DNA of 64,000 nucleotides, from contig SGPE01000009.1 of the NCBI GenBank assembly GCA_004208945.1, positions 553,073 through 617,072 of the forward strand, given 5' to 3'. The position numbers and the translations under genes are program-made. The notes under the pieces were generated by a model. That model searched no databases and was not told where the DNA came from. It saw only the letters and a list, made by a program, of their open reading frames with translations. Source of the stretch: Pseudoalteromonas sp. CO133X (GTDB lineage Bacteria; Pseudomonadota; Gammaproteobacteria; Enterobacterales; Alteromonadaceae). Positions 1-8,515 of the stretch are shown one piece after another (position 1 is the first letter of the stretch; each line of letters starts with the position of its first letter).

Positions 1-48
1 CTGAGCTTGAATCATATCTTTCGACGAAAAAGGATGAACATTACTCAT
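1..48 (-). CDS. FecR-like anti-sigma/sensor protein, N-terminal fragment
   Basis: Only the first 16 codons lie in the window (MSNVHPFSSKDMIQAQ). The start codon overlaps the stop of the sigma-factor gene in an ATGA arrangement, so the two are translationally coupled. A sigma factor of the FecI class followed directly by a FecR-type transmembrane regulator is a standard pair, and the MSNVH start resembles FecR-domain proteins of this order. The identity is inferred from position and this short N-terminus; the rest of the gene lies outside the window. Confidence 0.5.
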   Translation of the reverse strand, partial: MSNVHPFSSKDMIQAQ

Positions 49-605
49 TTATTCACCTCTTTGGCGGTTACATCAGTGGTATTTAATTGATTTAGTTGCT
101 GAGTGTCATGTGCTTTCATAGCATGCAATGCATGCAGGAGCCCTTTGGCGATATGCTTTTCAACTGTACTTTCGCTCAACTTCATTTTAATTGCGATTTC
201 CTTTTGGCTTAGACCATAGACCTTTTTTAAAATAAAACACTTTTTAACTTGAGGGCTCAATTCGTTAGTCACGCGGCAAAAAAATAAAAAACGCTCTTTC
301 GAGGTGACTTCATCTTCAAGTGCCATTGAGCGCATCTGATTGGTGACTTGTTGATGCTCATCAAGGGACTCTTTGTATTTATTATCCCATTTCGCAACGT
401 GATTTAATGCCAAGTGCTTAGCAGTTTTAAGCATATAACTGTGGGTATATTCAATATTTTGCTTAAGATCAGCCTCGTAACTTTTAATAAACGTTTCTTG
501 AATTATATCTTCAACGTCATCAGGGCTGACAATACGTGCAACAAATCGTCTGAGTTTGCTTGATATATCAGTAAATGCGGTAATAATTCCTGTCTGTTCC
601 GTCAT
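45..605 (-). CDS. ECF RNA polymerase sigma factor, FecI-type
   Basis: A 186-residue sigma-70 family protein of extracytoplasmic-function size. Region 2 (about residues 12-80) contains the DDVEDIIQETFIKSYEA stretch that contacts core polymerase and the -10 element. Region 4 (about residues 118-165) holds the helix-turn-helix GLSQKEIAIKMKLSESTVEKHI for -35 recognition. The coupled downstream FecR-like gene suggests cell-surface signalling, in which an outer-membrane receptor activates the sigma factor through FecR. That receptor would lie further downstream, outside the window. The short C-terminal tail after region 4 is acidic and polar and shows no further domain. Confidence 0.85.
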   Translation of the reverse strand: MTEQTGIITAFTDISSKLRRFVARIVSPDDVEDIIQETFIKSYEADLKQNIEYTHSYMLKTAKHLALNHVAKWDNKYKESLDEHQQVTNQMRSMALEDEVTSKERFLFFCRVTNELSPQVKKCFILKKVYGLSQKEIAIKMKLSESTVEKHIAKGLLHALHAMKAHDTQQLNQLNTTDVTAKEVNK

Positions 606-687
606 CCGTAACTCGCACTTGTTATTTTATAGCTAAGGTTACGAGATTTCATTTTAATTACAAGATAATTTGTTAATTTTCTGTTCC

Positions 688-1563
688 TCAAGTAAATAAA
701 GTTTTCATGAAATTATAAAAAATCTCTGTTTTTCGGGTGACTAAACTGTTTTGAGGCTTTAAAAACCAAACTGGCGCATCTGCATCAGCGAGACAATTGG
801 GTAATATTTCAATTAGCTCACCTTTACTAAGTTCATCCTGAATGGCTATACGCGATTTAATAGCAATACCATGCCCTGCAATTGCTGCTTGAGTCATGTT
901 ATCTGAGTTTGAAATAGTAAACCGAGTACGCGCATTGTGGTGAATAACTTGATTATTTTCGATGAGCTTAAGCTGACGCTGCCACGGTAAACATACCCAA
1001 TAATGATCAACTAAATCATCCACAGACTTCGGCATGCCATATTTTTCAAGATAACTTGGTGCGGCACACAGAATACGGGAATTAACAGCAAGTTTTCGAG
1101 ATAATAAATTAGAGTCAACTAACTGTCCTACCCTAATCGCCACATCTTGTGCGTCATCCACTACATTCACAAAATGATCTGTGATCATAAAATCTAATTT
1201 TAAATCAGGGTATTGTTGCTCAAACTGATTAAGCCTTGGCATCACAAATTTAGAAAAGACCCATGGCGGCATGGTGACACGCAATAACCCTGATATTGCC
1301 GAGCCTCTTGCACCTATTTGATGTTCAGCATCATACAACGCTTCCAAAATTGCACTTGCGCGTTGGTAAAAGACGTCTCCTGCCGGTGATAACCTTATTC
1401 GCCGACTGTCTCGAAAGATAAGCACGGTAGAAAGTGCCTTTTCGAGCTTACTTAAACGATGGCTCACTGTTGCTGGCGATAAGCCTTGTGCTTTTGCTGC
1501 CGCCACGACCCCTTGGTTCTCAACAACCGCTATAAATGTTTCTAAATCGGATAGGCTATACAT
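688..1563 (-). CDS. LysR-family transcriptional regulator
   Basis: A 291-residue protein with the LysR layout: an N-terminal winged helix-turn-helix (residues about 3-60, with AAAKAQGLSPATVSHRLSKLE) followed by a periplasmic-binding-protein-like effector domain from about residue 88. It is divergent from the peroxiredoxin/HAD gene pair, with roughly 105 bp between start codons. That is the classical arrangement for a LysR regulator acting on its neighbour, so control of the peroxiredoxin operon is a reasonable inference. A TTCGAA palindrome at 1581-1586 lies in the shared intergenic region, but no operator can be assigned with confidence. Confidence 0.88.
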   Translation of the reverse strand: MYSLSDLETFIAVVENQGVVAAAKAQGLSPATVSHRLSKLEKALSTVLIFRDSRRIRLSPAGDVFYQRASAILEALYDAEHQIGARGSAISGLLRVTMPPWVFSKFVMPRLNQFEQQYPDLKLDFMITDHFVNVVDDAQDVAIRVGQLVDSNLLSRKLAVNSRILCAAPSYLEKYGMPKSVDDLVDHYWVCLPWQRQLKLIENNQVIHHNARTRFTISNSDNMTQAAIAGHGIAIKSRIAIQDELSKGELIEILPNCLADADAPVWFLKPQNSLVTRKTEIFYNFMKTLFT

Positions 1564-1669
1564 ACTTTCAGTTCAATATTTTCGAATTTAGCTTTCACTT
1601 TTGCCTAGTATATATAAAAAAATAAAACACTATACTGCATTTTTTATCCTAATGGTCTGGAGCCACACT

Positions 1670-2323
1670 ATGTCTTTAAAAAGCCAAATTGACGCATTCG
1701 AAGTACAGAAAAAAGCAAATGTTCCAAGCGATATCCTAAACTTAATGGACATTACCACCGAGAAACTGATCGCTGAGCAGTTAAATCAACATGCATTACC
1801 AGTAGGCGCCGTATTTCCTGACTTTAGCTTGCCAAATAGTCATGGTGAAACCGTGACACTCTCGCAGTTATTAGACAAAGGACCTCTGGTGCTTAGTTTT
1901 TACCGTGGCGGTTGGTGCCCATACTGTAACTTAGAATTACGTGCGCTAAATGCACTAAAGGACGAGTTTGCTAAACACCATGTTCAACTAGTAGCAGTTT
2001 CACCACAGTTACCTGATCACTCGTTATCAACTGAACAACAGAATGAATTAGCCTTTACGGTCTTATCAGATGTTGAAAATACACTAGCAAAAGCATGTGG
2101 ATTAGTGTTCACATTAGATGAGCGCTTAATTCCAGTATATAAAGAGCTGGGCTTAGATATTCCTACTGCAAATGGGGATAACAGTTATGAGCTTCCTCTG
2201 CCTGCAACCTACGTTATTGATAAAGACCGTACTGTTCAATATGCATTTGCTAAAGAAGACTATACTCTGCGTGCAGAGCCAAGTGATGTTTTAAATGTGG
2301 CAAAAGGGTTGCAGAATGCGTAA
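1670..2323 (+). CDS. peroxiredoxin-like protein (AhpC/TSA family)
   Basis: A 217-residue thioredoxin-fold protein. An N-terminal helical extension (residues 1-42) precedes the AhpC/TSA domain, which has a CxxC active site, C83-P-Y-C86, in the context YRGGWCPYCN. Proteins of this subfamily are thiol peroxidases or redoxins acting in the cytoplasm. The ATG at 1670 is preferred over an upstream TTG because GGAG sits 7-8 bases before it and the family motif SQIDAFEVQ follows directly. The stop codon overlaps the start of the downstream HAD gene. Expression is probably governed by the divergent LysR gene. The substrate is not evident. Confidence 0.85.
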   Translation: MSLKSQIDAFEVQKKANVPSDILNLMDITTEKLIAEQLNQHALPVGAVFPDFSLPNSHGETVTLSQLLDKGPLVLSFYRGGWCPYCNLELRALNALKDEFAKHHVQLVAVSPQLPDHSLSTEQQNELAFTVLSDVENTLAKACGLVFTLDERLIPVYKELGLDIPTANGDNSYELPLPATYVIDKDRTVQYAFAKEDYTLRAEPSDVLNVAKGLQNA

Positions 2324-3086
2324 TGTCAGTCTATCAACTAAATTATTATGTGCTTGTATATTAATGTTTAGCACCTTTATTGGGAGTGCAGCTGTGGCAA
2401 AAAGTCAACCTCTTAAAACCCCAAAAGTAATTGTATTTGATGTTAACGAAACCTTACTAGACCTTGAACAAATGAGGCATTCTGTCGGAGAAGCACTTAA
2501 CGGACAAACACAATTATTGCCTCTTTGGTTTTCGACCATGTTACATCACTCATTAGTTAGCACCGTGACGAATGAGTACCATGATTTTGGTGAAATTGGT
2601 GTCGCAGCACTAATGATGGTGGCAAGTAACCATCAAATTAATATTACTAAAGAGCAAGCAAAACTAGCGATTGTACCACCGCTTTTATCTCTTCCAGCAC
2701 ACCCAGATGTAAAGCACGGACTTGCTCAGCTTAATGATAAAGGCTTTAAGTTAGTAAGCTTTACTAACTCATCAAATAAAGGAGTTACAGCGCAATTTAA
2801 ACACGCTGAGTTGACGAGCTTTTTTAGCGACCGATACAGTGTTGAAGATATCAAAGTATACAAGCCCGATCTTCGCTCGTATCAGTGGCTACTTAAACAA
2901 CTTGATGTAGCACCAGATGAGGCGCTGATGGTGGCCGCCCACGGTTGGGATGTCGCCGGTGCAAAAGCCGCAGGTATGCAAACTGCCTTTGTTGCAAGAC
3001 CAGGTAAAGCGCTGTATCCACTAGCGACAAAACCTGACTACATTGTTAATGATATAAAAGAGCTCGCTTTGCTACTTAATCGTTAA
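2316..3086 (+). CDS. haloacid dehalogenase type II-like hydrolase with signal peptide
   Basis: A 256-residue HAD-superfamily protein. Motif I is FDVNETLL (nucleophile Asp), motif II is in SFTNSSN, motif III is the Lys of VYKPD, and motif IV lies in AAHGWDVAGAKAAG. The pattern matches haloacid dehalogenase type II rather than phosphatases with DxDxT. An N-terminal hydrophobic stretch, CILMFSTFIGSAAVA followed by K, looks like a cleavable Sec signal peptide, which is unusual for a family that is normally cytoplasmic. The ATG at 2316 overlaps the end of the peroxiredoxin gene and has AAAGGG upstream, implying translational coupling. The substrate is unknown. Confidence 0.8.
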   Translation: MRNVSLSTKLLCACILMFSTFIGSAAVAKSQPLKTPKVIVFDVNETLLDLEQMRHSVGEALNGQTQLLPLWFSTMLHHSLVSTVTNEYHDFGEIGVAALMMVASNHQINITKEQAKLAIVPPLLSLPAHPDVKHGLAQLNDKGFKLVSFTNSSNKGVTAQFKHAELTSFFSDRYSVEDIKVYKPDLRSYQWLLKQLDVAPDEALMVAAHGWDVAGAKAAGMQTAFVARPGKALYPLATKPDYIVNDIKELALLLNR

Positions 3087-3094
3087 TATAAGCC

Positions 3095-3128
3095 TATGAA
3101 GGCTACACACAGTAGTCTTCATACTTTT
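3095..3128 (+). terminator. Rho-independent terminator after the peroxiredoxin-HAD operon
   Basis: An 11-bp inverted repeat (TATGAAGGCTA / TAGTCTTCATA, one G.T pair) with a 7-base loop is followed by CTTTTTG. It ends the upstream pair and insulates the RND operon. Confidence 0.7.
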
Positions 3129-3341
3129 TGTTGTTCGCTTCGCACACAACCCAGTAATTTTAATGTATAGAGCATTCATTATTTAGTCTAAAAAACAAAC
3201 CAAAAAGTAAACTAAATGGTGTACCTTTAAAAGTTTTAGGTATACACTGATTGCGCTTAATCCTAGCATGGTTCGCCTTTTCATGACTTGTGGGCTATCG
3301 ACTATGCTTACTATACTTAACAATTGGACTGTGGAGTAAAC

Positions 3342-4544
3342 ATGCGTCTGTCTTTCGCACCTGCCAAATTATCATTATCTTTACTATTTTTGATCGCTGC
3401 ACCACTTGTATTGCAAGGCTGTTCCGAAGCCCCTAAAAAACAAGAGCAAATGCATCCTGCTGCTGTTGCTACAATGACCATAAAAACAGAAGATGCACCA
3501 TTCACGATTGAATTACCAGCAACCCTATCAGGCTCTAAAGAAGTTGAAGTTCGAGCGCGAGTAGCGGGTATTTTAGAATCGCGTAACTTTGAAGAGGGCC
3601 AGCGTGTTGAACAAGGTCAATCACTATTTACTATTGATCTTGAACCATACCAGCTTGCTGTTGATCGTGCCCAGGCGGCTCTTGATGGTGCTAAGGCATC
3701 ACTGGTACAAACTGAACGAGACGTTAAACGTTTAGGAAAACTGCGTGCAGAGAAGTCAGTTTCACAACGCGATTATGATAACGCGAGCTCAGCTAATGAT
3801 ATTGCCAAAACAAACCTTGCAGCGGCCAAGGTTGCGCTAAAAGAAGCACAATTAAATCTTGAATATGCCCAAGTAAAAGCACCTGTTGCGGGTGTGATGG
3901 GACGTGAATTTGTTTCTGAAGGTACGTTTGTTTCAGGCCCCGACGTTTTACTCACGCAAATGACCCAGTTTGACCCTATACGTATTCGGTTTGGCTTATC
4001 AGAGCGCGAACAACTACAAATGCGTCAAGATGTTAAAAATGGCTCACTAACTTTACCAGAGCAAGGCCATTGGAGAACGCAAATAAAACTTCAAGATGGT
4101 TCTTTATACGCTAAAACTGGCGAAGTGAACTTCTCTGATGTACGAATTAATCCGAACACCGGTACCAGCGAGTTTCAAGCTGTGATCCCAAACCCTGATT
4201 TTCAGTTACGACCTGGCCAATTTGTCCGAATTGAGCTAACTGGCGCGGTACGCAAAAATGCCATCATCGTACCACAGCGCGCCGTACTCGATAACGGCAC
4301 AGGCAAGTTTGTTTATGTTGTGAGTAAAAATGAACAAGGTATGGATGTAGCACTACCTGCGCCTGTTGAAGTGGGTGAATGGATTAAAAAACCAAACAAT
4401 GAGCAATTCCAAAATTTTTGGTTAATTCGCAGTGGTTTAAAAGAAGGTGACCAAGTTATTGTTGATGGCATGGCACGTATTTTCTTCCCAGGTATGCCAG
4501 TCAATGTTGGCAAACCAGCCGCTAACTCAAGCCACGCAGAATAA
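3342..4544 (+). CDS. RND efflux periplasmic adaptor, lipoprotein (AcrA/MexA type)
   Basis: A 400-residue membrane-fusion protein linking the inner-membrane RND pump to an outer-membrane channel. A lipoprotein signal peptide ends in the lipobox LQGC (Cys27). Then come the lipoyl/barrel-sandwich halves (SREVEVRAR-like segment near residue 60 and VKAPVAGVMGREFV near 190), an alpha-helical hairpin between them, and the beta-barrel and membrane-proximal domains. The ATG at 3342 has GGAG six bases upstream and gives the intact lipoprotein signal. The permease gene follows 14 bp later with its own GGAG. No outer-membrane factor gene or dedicated repressor is adjacent, so the trimeric pump probably uses a TolC encoded elsewhere. 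Confidence 0.92.
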   Translation: MRLSFAPAKLSLSLLFLIAAPLVLQGCSEAPKKQEQMHPAAVATMTIKTEDAPFTIELPATLSGSKEVEVRARVAGILESRNFEEGQRVEQGQSLFTIDLEPYQLAVDRAQAALDGAKASLVQTERDVKRLGKLRAEKSVSQRDYDNASSANDIAKTNLAAAKVALKEAQLNLEYAQVKAPVAGVMGREFVSEGTFVSGPDVLLTQMTQFDPIRIRFGLSEREQLQMRQDVKNGSLTLPEQGHWRTQIKLQDGSLYAKTGEVNFSDVRINPNTGTSEFQAVIPNPDFQLRPGQFVRIELTGAVRKNAIIVPQRAVLDNGTGKFVYVVSKNEQGMDVALPAPVEVGEWIKKPNNEQFQNFWLIRSGLKEGDQVIVDGMARIFFPGMPVNVGKPAANSSHAE

Positions 4545-4558
4545 GCACAGGGAGTCTT

Positions 4559-7500
4559 ATGTTTTCTCGTTATTTTATAGACAGACCGATTTTCGCGTTT
4601 GTTATATCGATTGTTATTGTGCTTGCGGGCCTTGCTGCGATGCGCAGCTTACCTATTGCTCAGTACCCTGAAATAGCGCCTCCTGTAGTGCAAGTGACAG
4701 CTTCCTATCCAGGTGCATCTGCCGAGGTACTCGAACAAACAGTGGCAGCGCCGATCGAAAATGCAATAACTGGTGTTGAGGGCATGATGTATATGTCGTC
4801 TACATCAACTAGCTCGGGTTCGACCACAATTGAAGTAACATTTGAAATTGGCACTGATGTCGATCAGGCCGCTGTCAATGTTAATAACCGTGTTAAGCAG
4901 GTTGAAGCACGCTTACCAGAAGAAACACGCCGCCAAGGTGTGGTGGTACAAAAAGGCTCTTCTAGCTTTTTACAGGTGCACGCTTTTTATTCACCTGATG
5001 GTTCTCGCTCAAGTTTGTGGACATCAAACTATGTCACTATGAATGTGCTGGATCGTATTAAACGTATTCCAGGCACTACTAGTGTGCAAATATTTGGTGC
5101 GAAAGATTACGCAATGCGTATTTGGTTACGTCCAGATGTTATGAGCCAGCTCGGTGTCACTGTTGAAGAAATTTCAGCCGCCATTCGTGTGCAAAACTCA
5201 CAATACGCTGCTGGTAAAATTGGTGCGACACCAACGTCTAAATCTCCTCAGGAACTGGTTTACAGTGTTACCGCACAAGGGCGTTTGTCAGAGCCTGAGC
5301 AATTTGAAAATATTATTATTCGCTCAAATCTTGATGGCAGTAGCTTAAGATTAAAAGACGTAGCACGCATTGAGCTGGGTTCAAAAGACTATAACTTTAA
5401 AGGCACAATAAACGGTAAAGAAGCGGTACTGTTGGGTATCTTCTTACAACCTGGCGCCAATGCCCTAGATGTAGCTGAAGAAGTAAACAGTGTTATCGAA
5501 GAAATGAAAAGTCAGTTCCCTATCGGGCTTGCTCATTTAACCTCATATGACACAACTCGCTTTGTGGAAGTGTCGATTCGTGAAGTAGTAAAAACACTGC
5601 TTGAGGCCATGGTATTGGTATTCTTAGTCGTGTATTTATTCTTACAAAACTGGCGCGCGACCTTAATACCTACTCTTGCAGTGCCAGTATCACTACTGGG
5701 CACATTTGCCGGCATGTATATGCTAGGTTACTCAATTAACTCGTTAACCTTATTCGGCATGGTGCTGTCGATTGGTATTGTTGTTGATGATGCTATCGTG
5801 GTGCTTGAAAACGTTGAGCGTATCATGCACGAAGAAGGACTAGGGGCAAGAGACGCCGCGGTTAAGGCGATGGGTGAAGTTAGCGGTCCAGTGGTAGCGA
5901 TTGTACTAGTACTGTGTTCAGTGTTTGTGCCTATCGCATTTTTAGGTGGCTTAACTGGTGAATTATTCCGCCAATTCGCAATTACCATTTCGATTGCTGT
6001 AAGTTTATCGGGTGTGGTCGCCTTAACAATGACGCCTGCTCTTTGTGTGCTTATTTTAAAACAAGAACACAAGCAAACAGCCCGTTTCTTCTTATGGTTT
6101 AATGCTACTTTTACAAAAATCACAGGGCGATATGTTGGTGCCGTTGGCTTTATGATTCGACGCGGTTTACTCGGTTTAATTCTTATGACGGGGATGATTG
6201 TTGCAACTATTGGCCTTTGGCAAAATACGCCTGGTTCATTAGTGCCTGATGAAGACCAAGGTTATTACATCTCTGCGATTTTCTTACCTGACGGGTCATC
6301 ACTTGAGCGCACCGAACAAGTCACGCAACAAGTTGTAAAAGCAGTACAGTCAAACCCAGCTAACGAGAACGTGGTGGCCTTTACAGGTTTTGACTTTATT
6401 GGTGGTGGTTATAAAAATAGTGCTGCCACTTTATTCGTGACACAAAAGCATTGGGATGAACGTGAAGTTGATACCAAAGCATTGGTGCAAGAACTATTTA
6501 TGAAAACAGCAGGTATTAAGGAAGCGCTGGTGCTTGCCTTTAACCCTCCGGCTATTTTTGGTTTAGGTAATACCGGTGGTTTTGAGTTTTACATTCAAAA
6601 CAAAGGTGATAGTGACCCTGATAAGCTACAGCAAGCCATGCAGTTAATGACAGCCGAAGCGCAAAAGAGCCCTATCATCAGTGGTCTGCAAACACTCTGG
6701 CGACCAGATGCCCCACAATTAAAAGTGGATATTGATCGTGAGCAAGCGCGTGCTATGGGTGTTGAGATAGATGCTGCATTTAATGCCCTAGCGGGTAACT
6801 TAGGTACTTATTACGTTAACGACTTCAATAAATTTGGTCGCGCATGGCAAGTACTAATGTCTGCTGAACCTGAGTTTAGAATGAAGCCTGATGACATTGG
6901 CCGTATCTATGTTAAAAACAACCAAGGTACTATGGTACCGCTTTCAGCCTTTACCACCATTGAGTATAGTCGTGGTCCAGAAAACCTTAACCGCTATAAC
7001 AACTTACCAGCTGTTAAACTGATGGGTAATGCAGCGCCAGGCTATAGTTCAGGTCAAGCCATTGCTGAGGTTGAACGAATTGCACAAGCCGTGTTGCCCC
7101 CTAATATGACCTACGAATGGACAGGCTCTGCATTCCAAGAAAAACGCAGTTCGGGCACCACAGGAATTGCCTTAGGCCTTGCTGTGATCATGGTATTTTT
7201 GATTTTAGCAGCGCTGTATGAACGTTGGTCATTACCATTTTCAGTTATGCTTGCCCTGCCATTTGGTACCTTTGGTGCGCTTATAGCAGTTTGGGTTGTT
7301 GGCATGACAAACGATGTGTACTTCCAAATTGGTCTGGTAACACTACTTGGTCTTGCCAGTAAAAACGCGATTCTTATCGTTGAATACGCCTTGATGAAAC
7401 ATCAACAAGGCTGGAGCGCAAGTACTGCTGCACTTGAGGCTGCACGTTTACGTTTTAGACCAATCATTATGACTTCGCTTGCATTCATTTTAGGCGTAGT

Positions 7501-7732
7501 GCCTTTAGTGCTGAGCTCTGGTGCAGGTGCAGGTGCCCGTCATAGTGTTGGTACCGGTGTAATGGGCGGTATGATGGCCGCAACATTCCTTGCAGTATTC
7601 TTTGTACCGCTGTTCTTTTATTGGTTAACAGCGCGTAAATTAACTGAAAAACGCTCAAGACAAGAGCTTGCTGATGAGATAGCAGAACATCATCAACAAG
7701 AACATGTCAAAACCCAAGAGGGTAACCTGTAA
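4559..7732 (+). CDS. RND multidrug efflux permease, HAE1 family (AcrB/MexB type)
   Basis: A 1,057-residue inner-membrane proton antiporter of normal AcrB length. It begins with the family-typical FSRYFIDRPIFAFVISI and contains the two large periplasmic loops and twelve membrane segments expected. The proton-relay Asp pair is seen at D410-D411 in GIVVDDAIVVLENVER. The C-terminal half has the conserved LVTLLGLASKNAILIVEYA and GARHSVGTGVMGGM segments. It forms an operon with the adaptor gene and ends just before a strong terminator. Export of hydrophobic or amphiphilic compounds is inferred from the family; the specific substrate cannot be read from sequence. Confidence 0.95.
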   Translation: MFSRYFIDRPIFAFVISIVIVLAGLAAMRSLPIAQYPEIAPPVVQVTASYPGASAEVLEQTVAAPIENAITGVEGMMYMSSTSTSSGSTTIEVTFEIGTDVDQAAVNVNNRVKQVEARLPEETRRQGVVVQKGSSSFLQVHAFYSPDGSRSSLWTSNYVTMNVLDRIKRIPGTTSVQIFGAKDYAMRIWLRPDVMSQLGVTVEEISAAIRVQNSQYAAGKIGATPTSKSPQELVYSVTAQGRLSEPEQFENIIIRSNLDGSSLRLKDVARIELGSKDYNFKGTINGKEAVLLGIFLQPGANALDVAEEVNSVIEEMKSQFPIGLAHLTSYDTTRFVEVSIREVVKTLLEAMVLVFLVVYLFLQNWRATLIPTLAVPVSLLGTFAGMYMLGYSINSLTLFGMVLSIGIVVDDAIVVLENVERIMHEEGLGARDAAVKAMGEVSGPVVAIVLVLCSVFVPIAFLGGLTGELFRQFAITISIAVSLSGVVALTMTPALCVLILKQEHKQTARFFLWFNATFTKITGRYVGAVGFMIRRGLLGLILMTGMIVATIGLWQNTPGSLVPDEDQGYYISAIFLPDGSSLERTEQVTQQVVKAVQSNPANENVVAFTGFDFIGGGYKNSAATLFVTQKHWDEREVDTKALVQELFMKTAGIKEALVLAFNPPAIFGLGNTGGFEFYIQNKGDSDPDKLQQAMQLMTAEAQKSPIISGLQTLWRPDAPQLKVDIDREQARAMGVEIDAAFNALAGNLGTYYVNDFNKFGRAWQVLMSAEPEFRMKPDDIGRIYVKNNQGTMVPLSAFTTIEYSRGPENLNRYNNLPAVKLMGNAAPGYSSGQAIAEVERIAQAVLPPNMTYEWTGSAFQEKRSSGTTGIALGLAVIMVFLILAALYERWSLPFSVMLALPFGTFGALIAVWVVGMTNDVYFQIGLVTLLGLASKNAILIVEYALMKHQQGWSASTAALEAARLRFRPIIMTSLAFILGVVPLVLSSGAGAGARHSVGTGVMGGMMAATFLAVFFVPLFFYWLTARKLTEKRSRQELADEIAEHHQQEHVKTQEGNL

Positions 7733-7740
7733 AAAATGAA

Positions 7741-7769
7741 GGGCAAACAATGAGTTTGCCCTTTTTTTT
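7741..7769 (+). terminator. Rho-independent terminator after the RND operon
   Basis: GGGCAAAC, a short loop, then GTTTGCCC, followed by a run of eight T. It lies eight bases after the permease stop codon. Confidence 0.9.
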
Positions 7770-7837
7770 GATTATTTGATTACTAGCAATTTACAGCTTC
7801 CAACGCTAGTATTAAGGAAAGATGTGTGGAGTACAGC

Positions 7838-8431
7838 ATGAATAATCAAAAATTAGCCGAATTTGAACAGTTTTTTCAAATCAACGAGAGCAACCGTGTC
7901 AATTTATATGCCGTTGAACCAAGTGCTGTGCCAAAAACCAATGCTGAACTTGAAGCGGATATCCCTGCCCTGTTTAAACTTGCCAACGAAGTAAACGAAC
8001 TTGAACAAACAAGCTTACGACCACTGCGTAATCTAGGTGATGTTGCACAAGAACTGGCAGTCTTTTTACAAGCGCAATCTCGCAAAATCGATTTAATTAT
8101 GAGTCACATCTTAGCCTCAGAACAGCCTGAAGATAACGCTAACTATTGCGATAGTTATGGCGGTGGTGGTGTAAAACTTACCTCAGCTGATGTGTATGAA
8201 TTAGGGCAAACATTTCGCACTAAGCTATTCTTACAACACGAAGCATCTGCCATTTATTGCTATACCGAATTAGTGGCTATTGAAAAATGCGATGATGATA
8301 AATACCAATATACTTTATTGTTTACTGCCATTCGTGATGCTGACCAAGATTTAGTCGTAAGAGCGGCCTTGCACGCACAAACACGCCAACTTAAAAAACG
8401 TCAGCAAGAAAACAATCAGCAAGACAGTTAA
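7838..8431 (+). CDS. PilZ-like domain protein
   Basis: A 197-residue soluble protein. The N-terminal half is helical and acidic (ELEADIPALFKLANEVNELEQ). The C-terminal part, from about residue 105, contains SYGGGGVKLTSADVYELGQTFRTKLFL and later LLFTAIRDADQDLVVRAALHAQTRQLKKR, which resembles an atypical PilZ beta-barrel ending in a helix. The canonical c-di-GMP motifs RxxxR and D/NxSxxG are not clearly present, so ligand binding is doubtful. The ATG at 7838 is favoured over a GTG at 7826 because GTGGAG gives good ribosome-binding spacing. It sits alone between the RND terminator and the agmatine genes. Function unknown; the family call is tentative. Confidence 0.5.
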   Translation: MNNQKLAEFEQFFQINESNRVNLYAVEPSAVPKTNAELEADIPALFKLANEVNELEQTSLRPLRNLGDVAQELAVFLQAQSRKIDLIMSHILASEQPEDNANYCDSYGGGGVKLTSADVYELGQTFRTKLFLQHEASAIYCYTELVAIEKCDDDKYQYTLLFTAIRDADQDLVVRAALHAQTRQLKKRQQENNQQDS

Positions 8432-8515
8432 AAATCACGCTTTATCGCGCACAAAAAGCTGACATCTATGGCTAAAATGCTAAACTAGCCCCACCTTAGT
8501 TTGTTTAATACCTTC

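Noticed and set aside
5728-6123. 131-codon minus-strand open frame
   Set aside because: Antisense shadow of the RND permease; no start signal and no family features.
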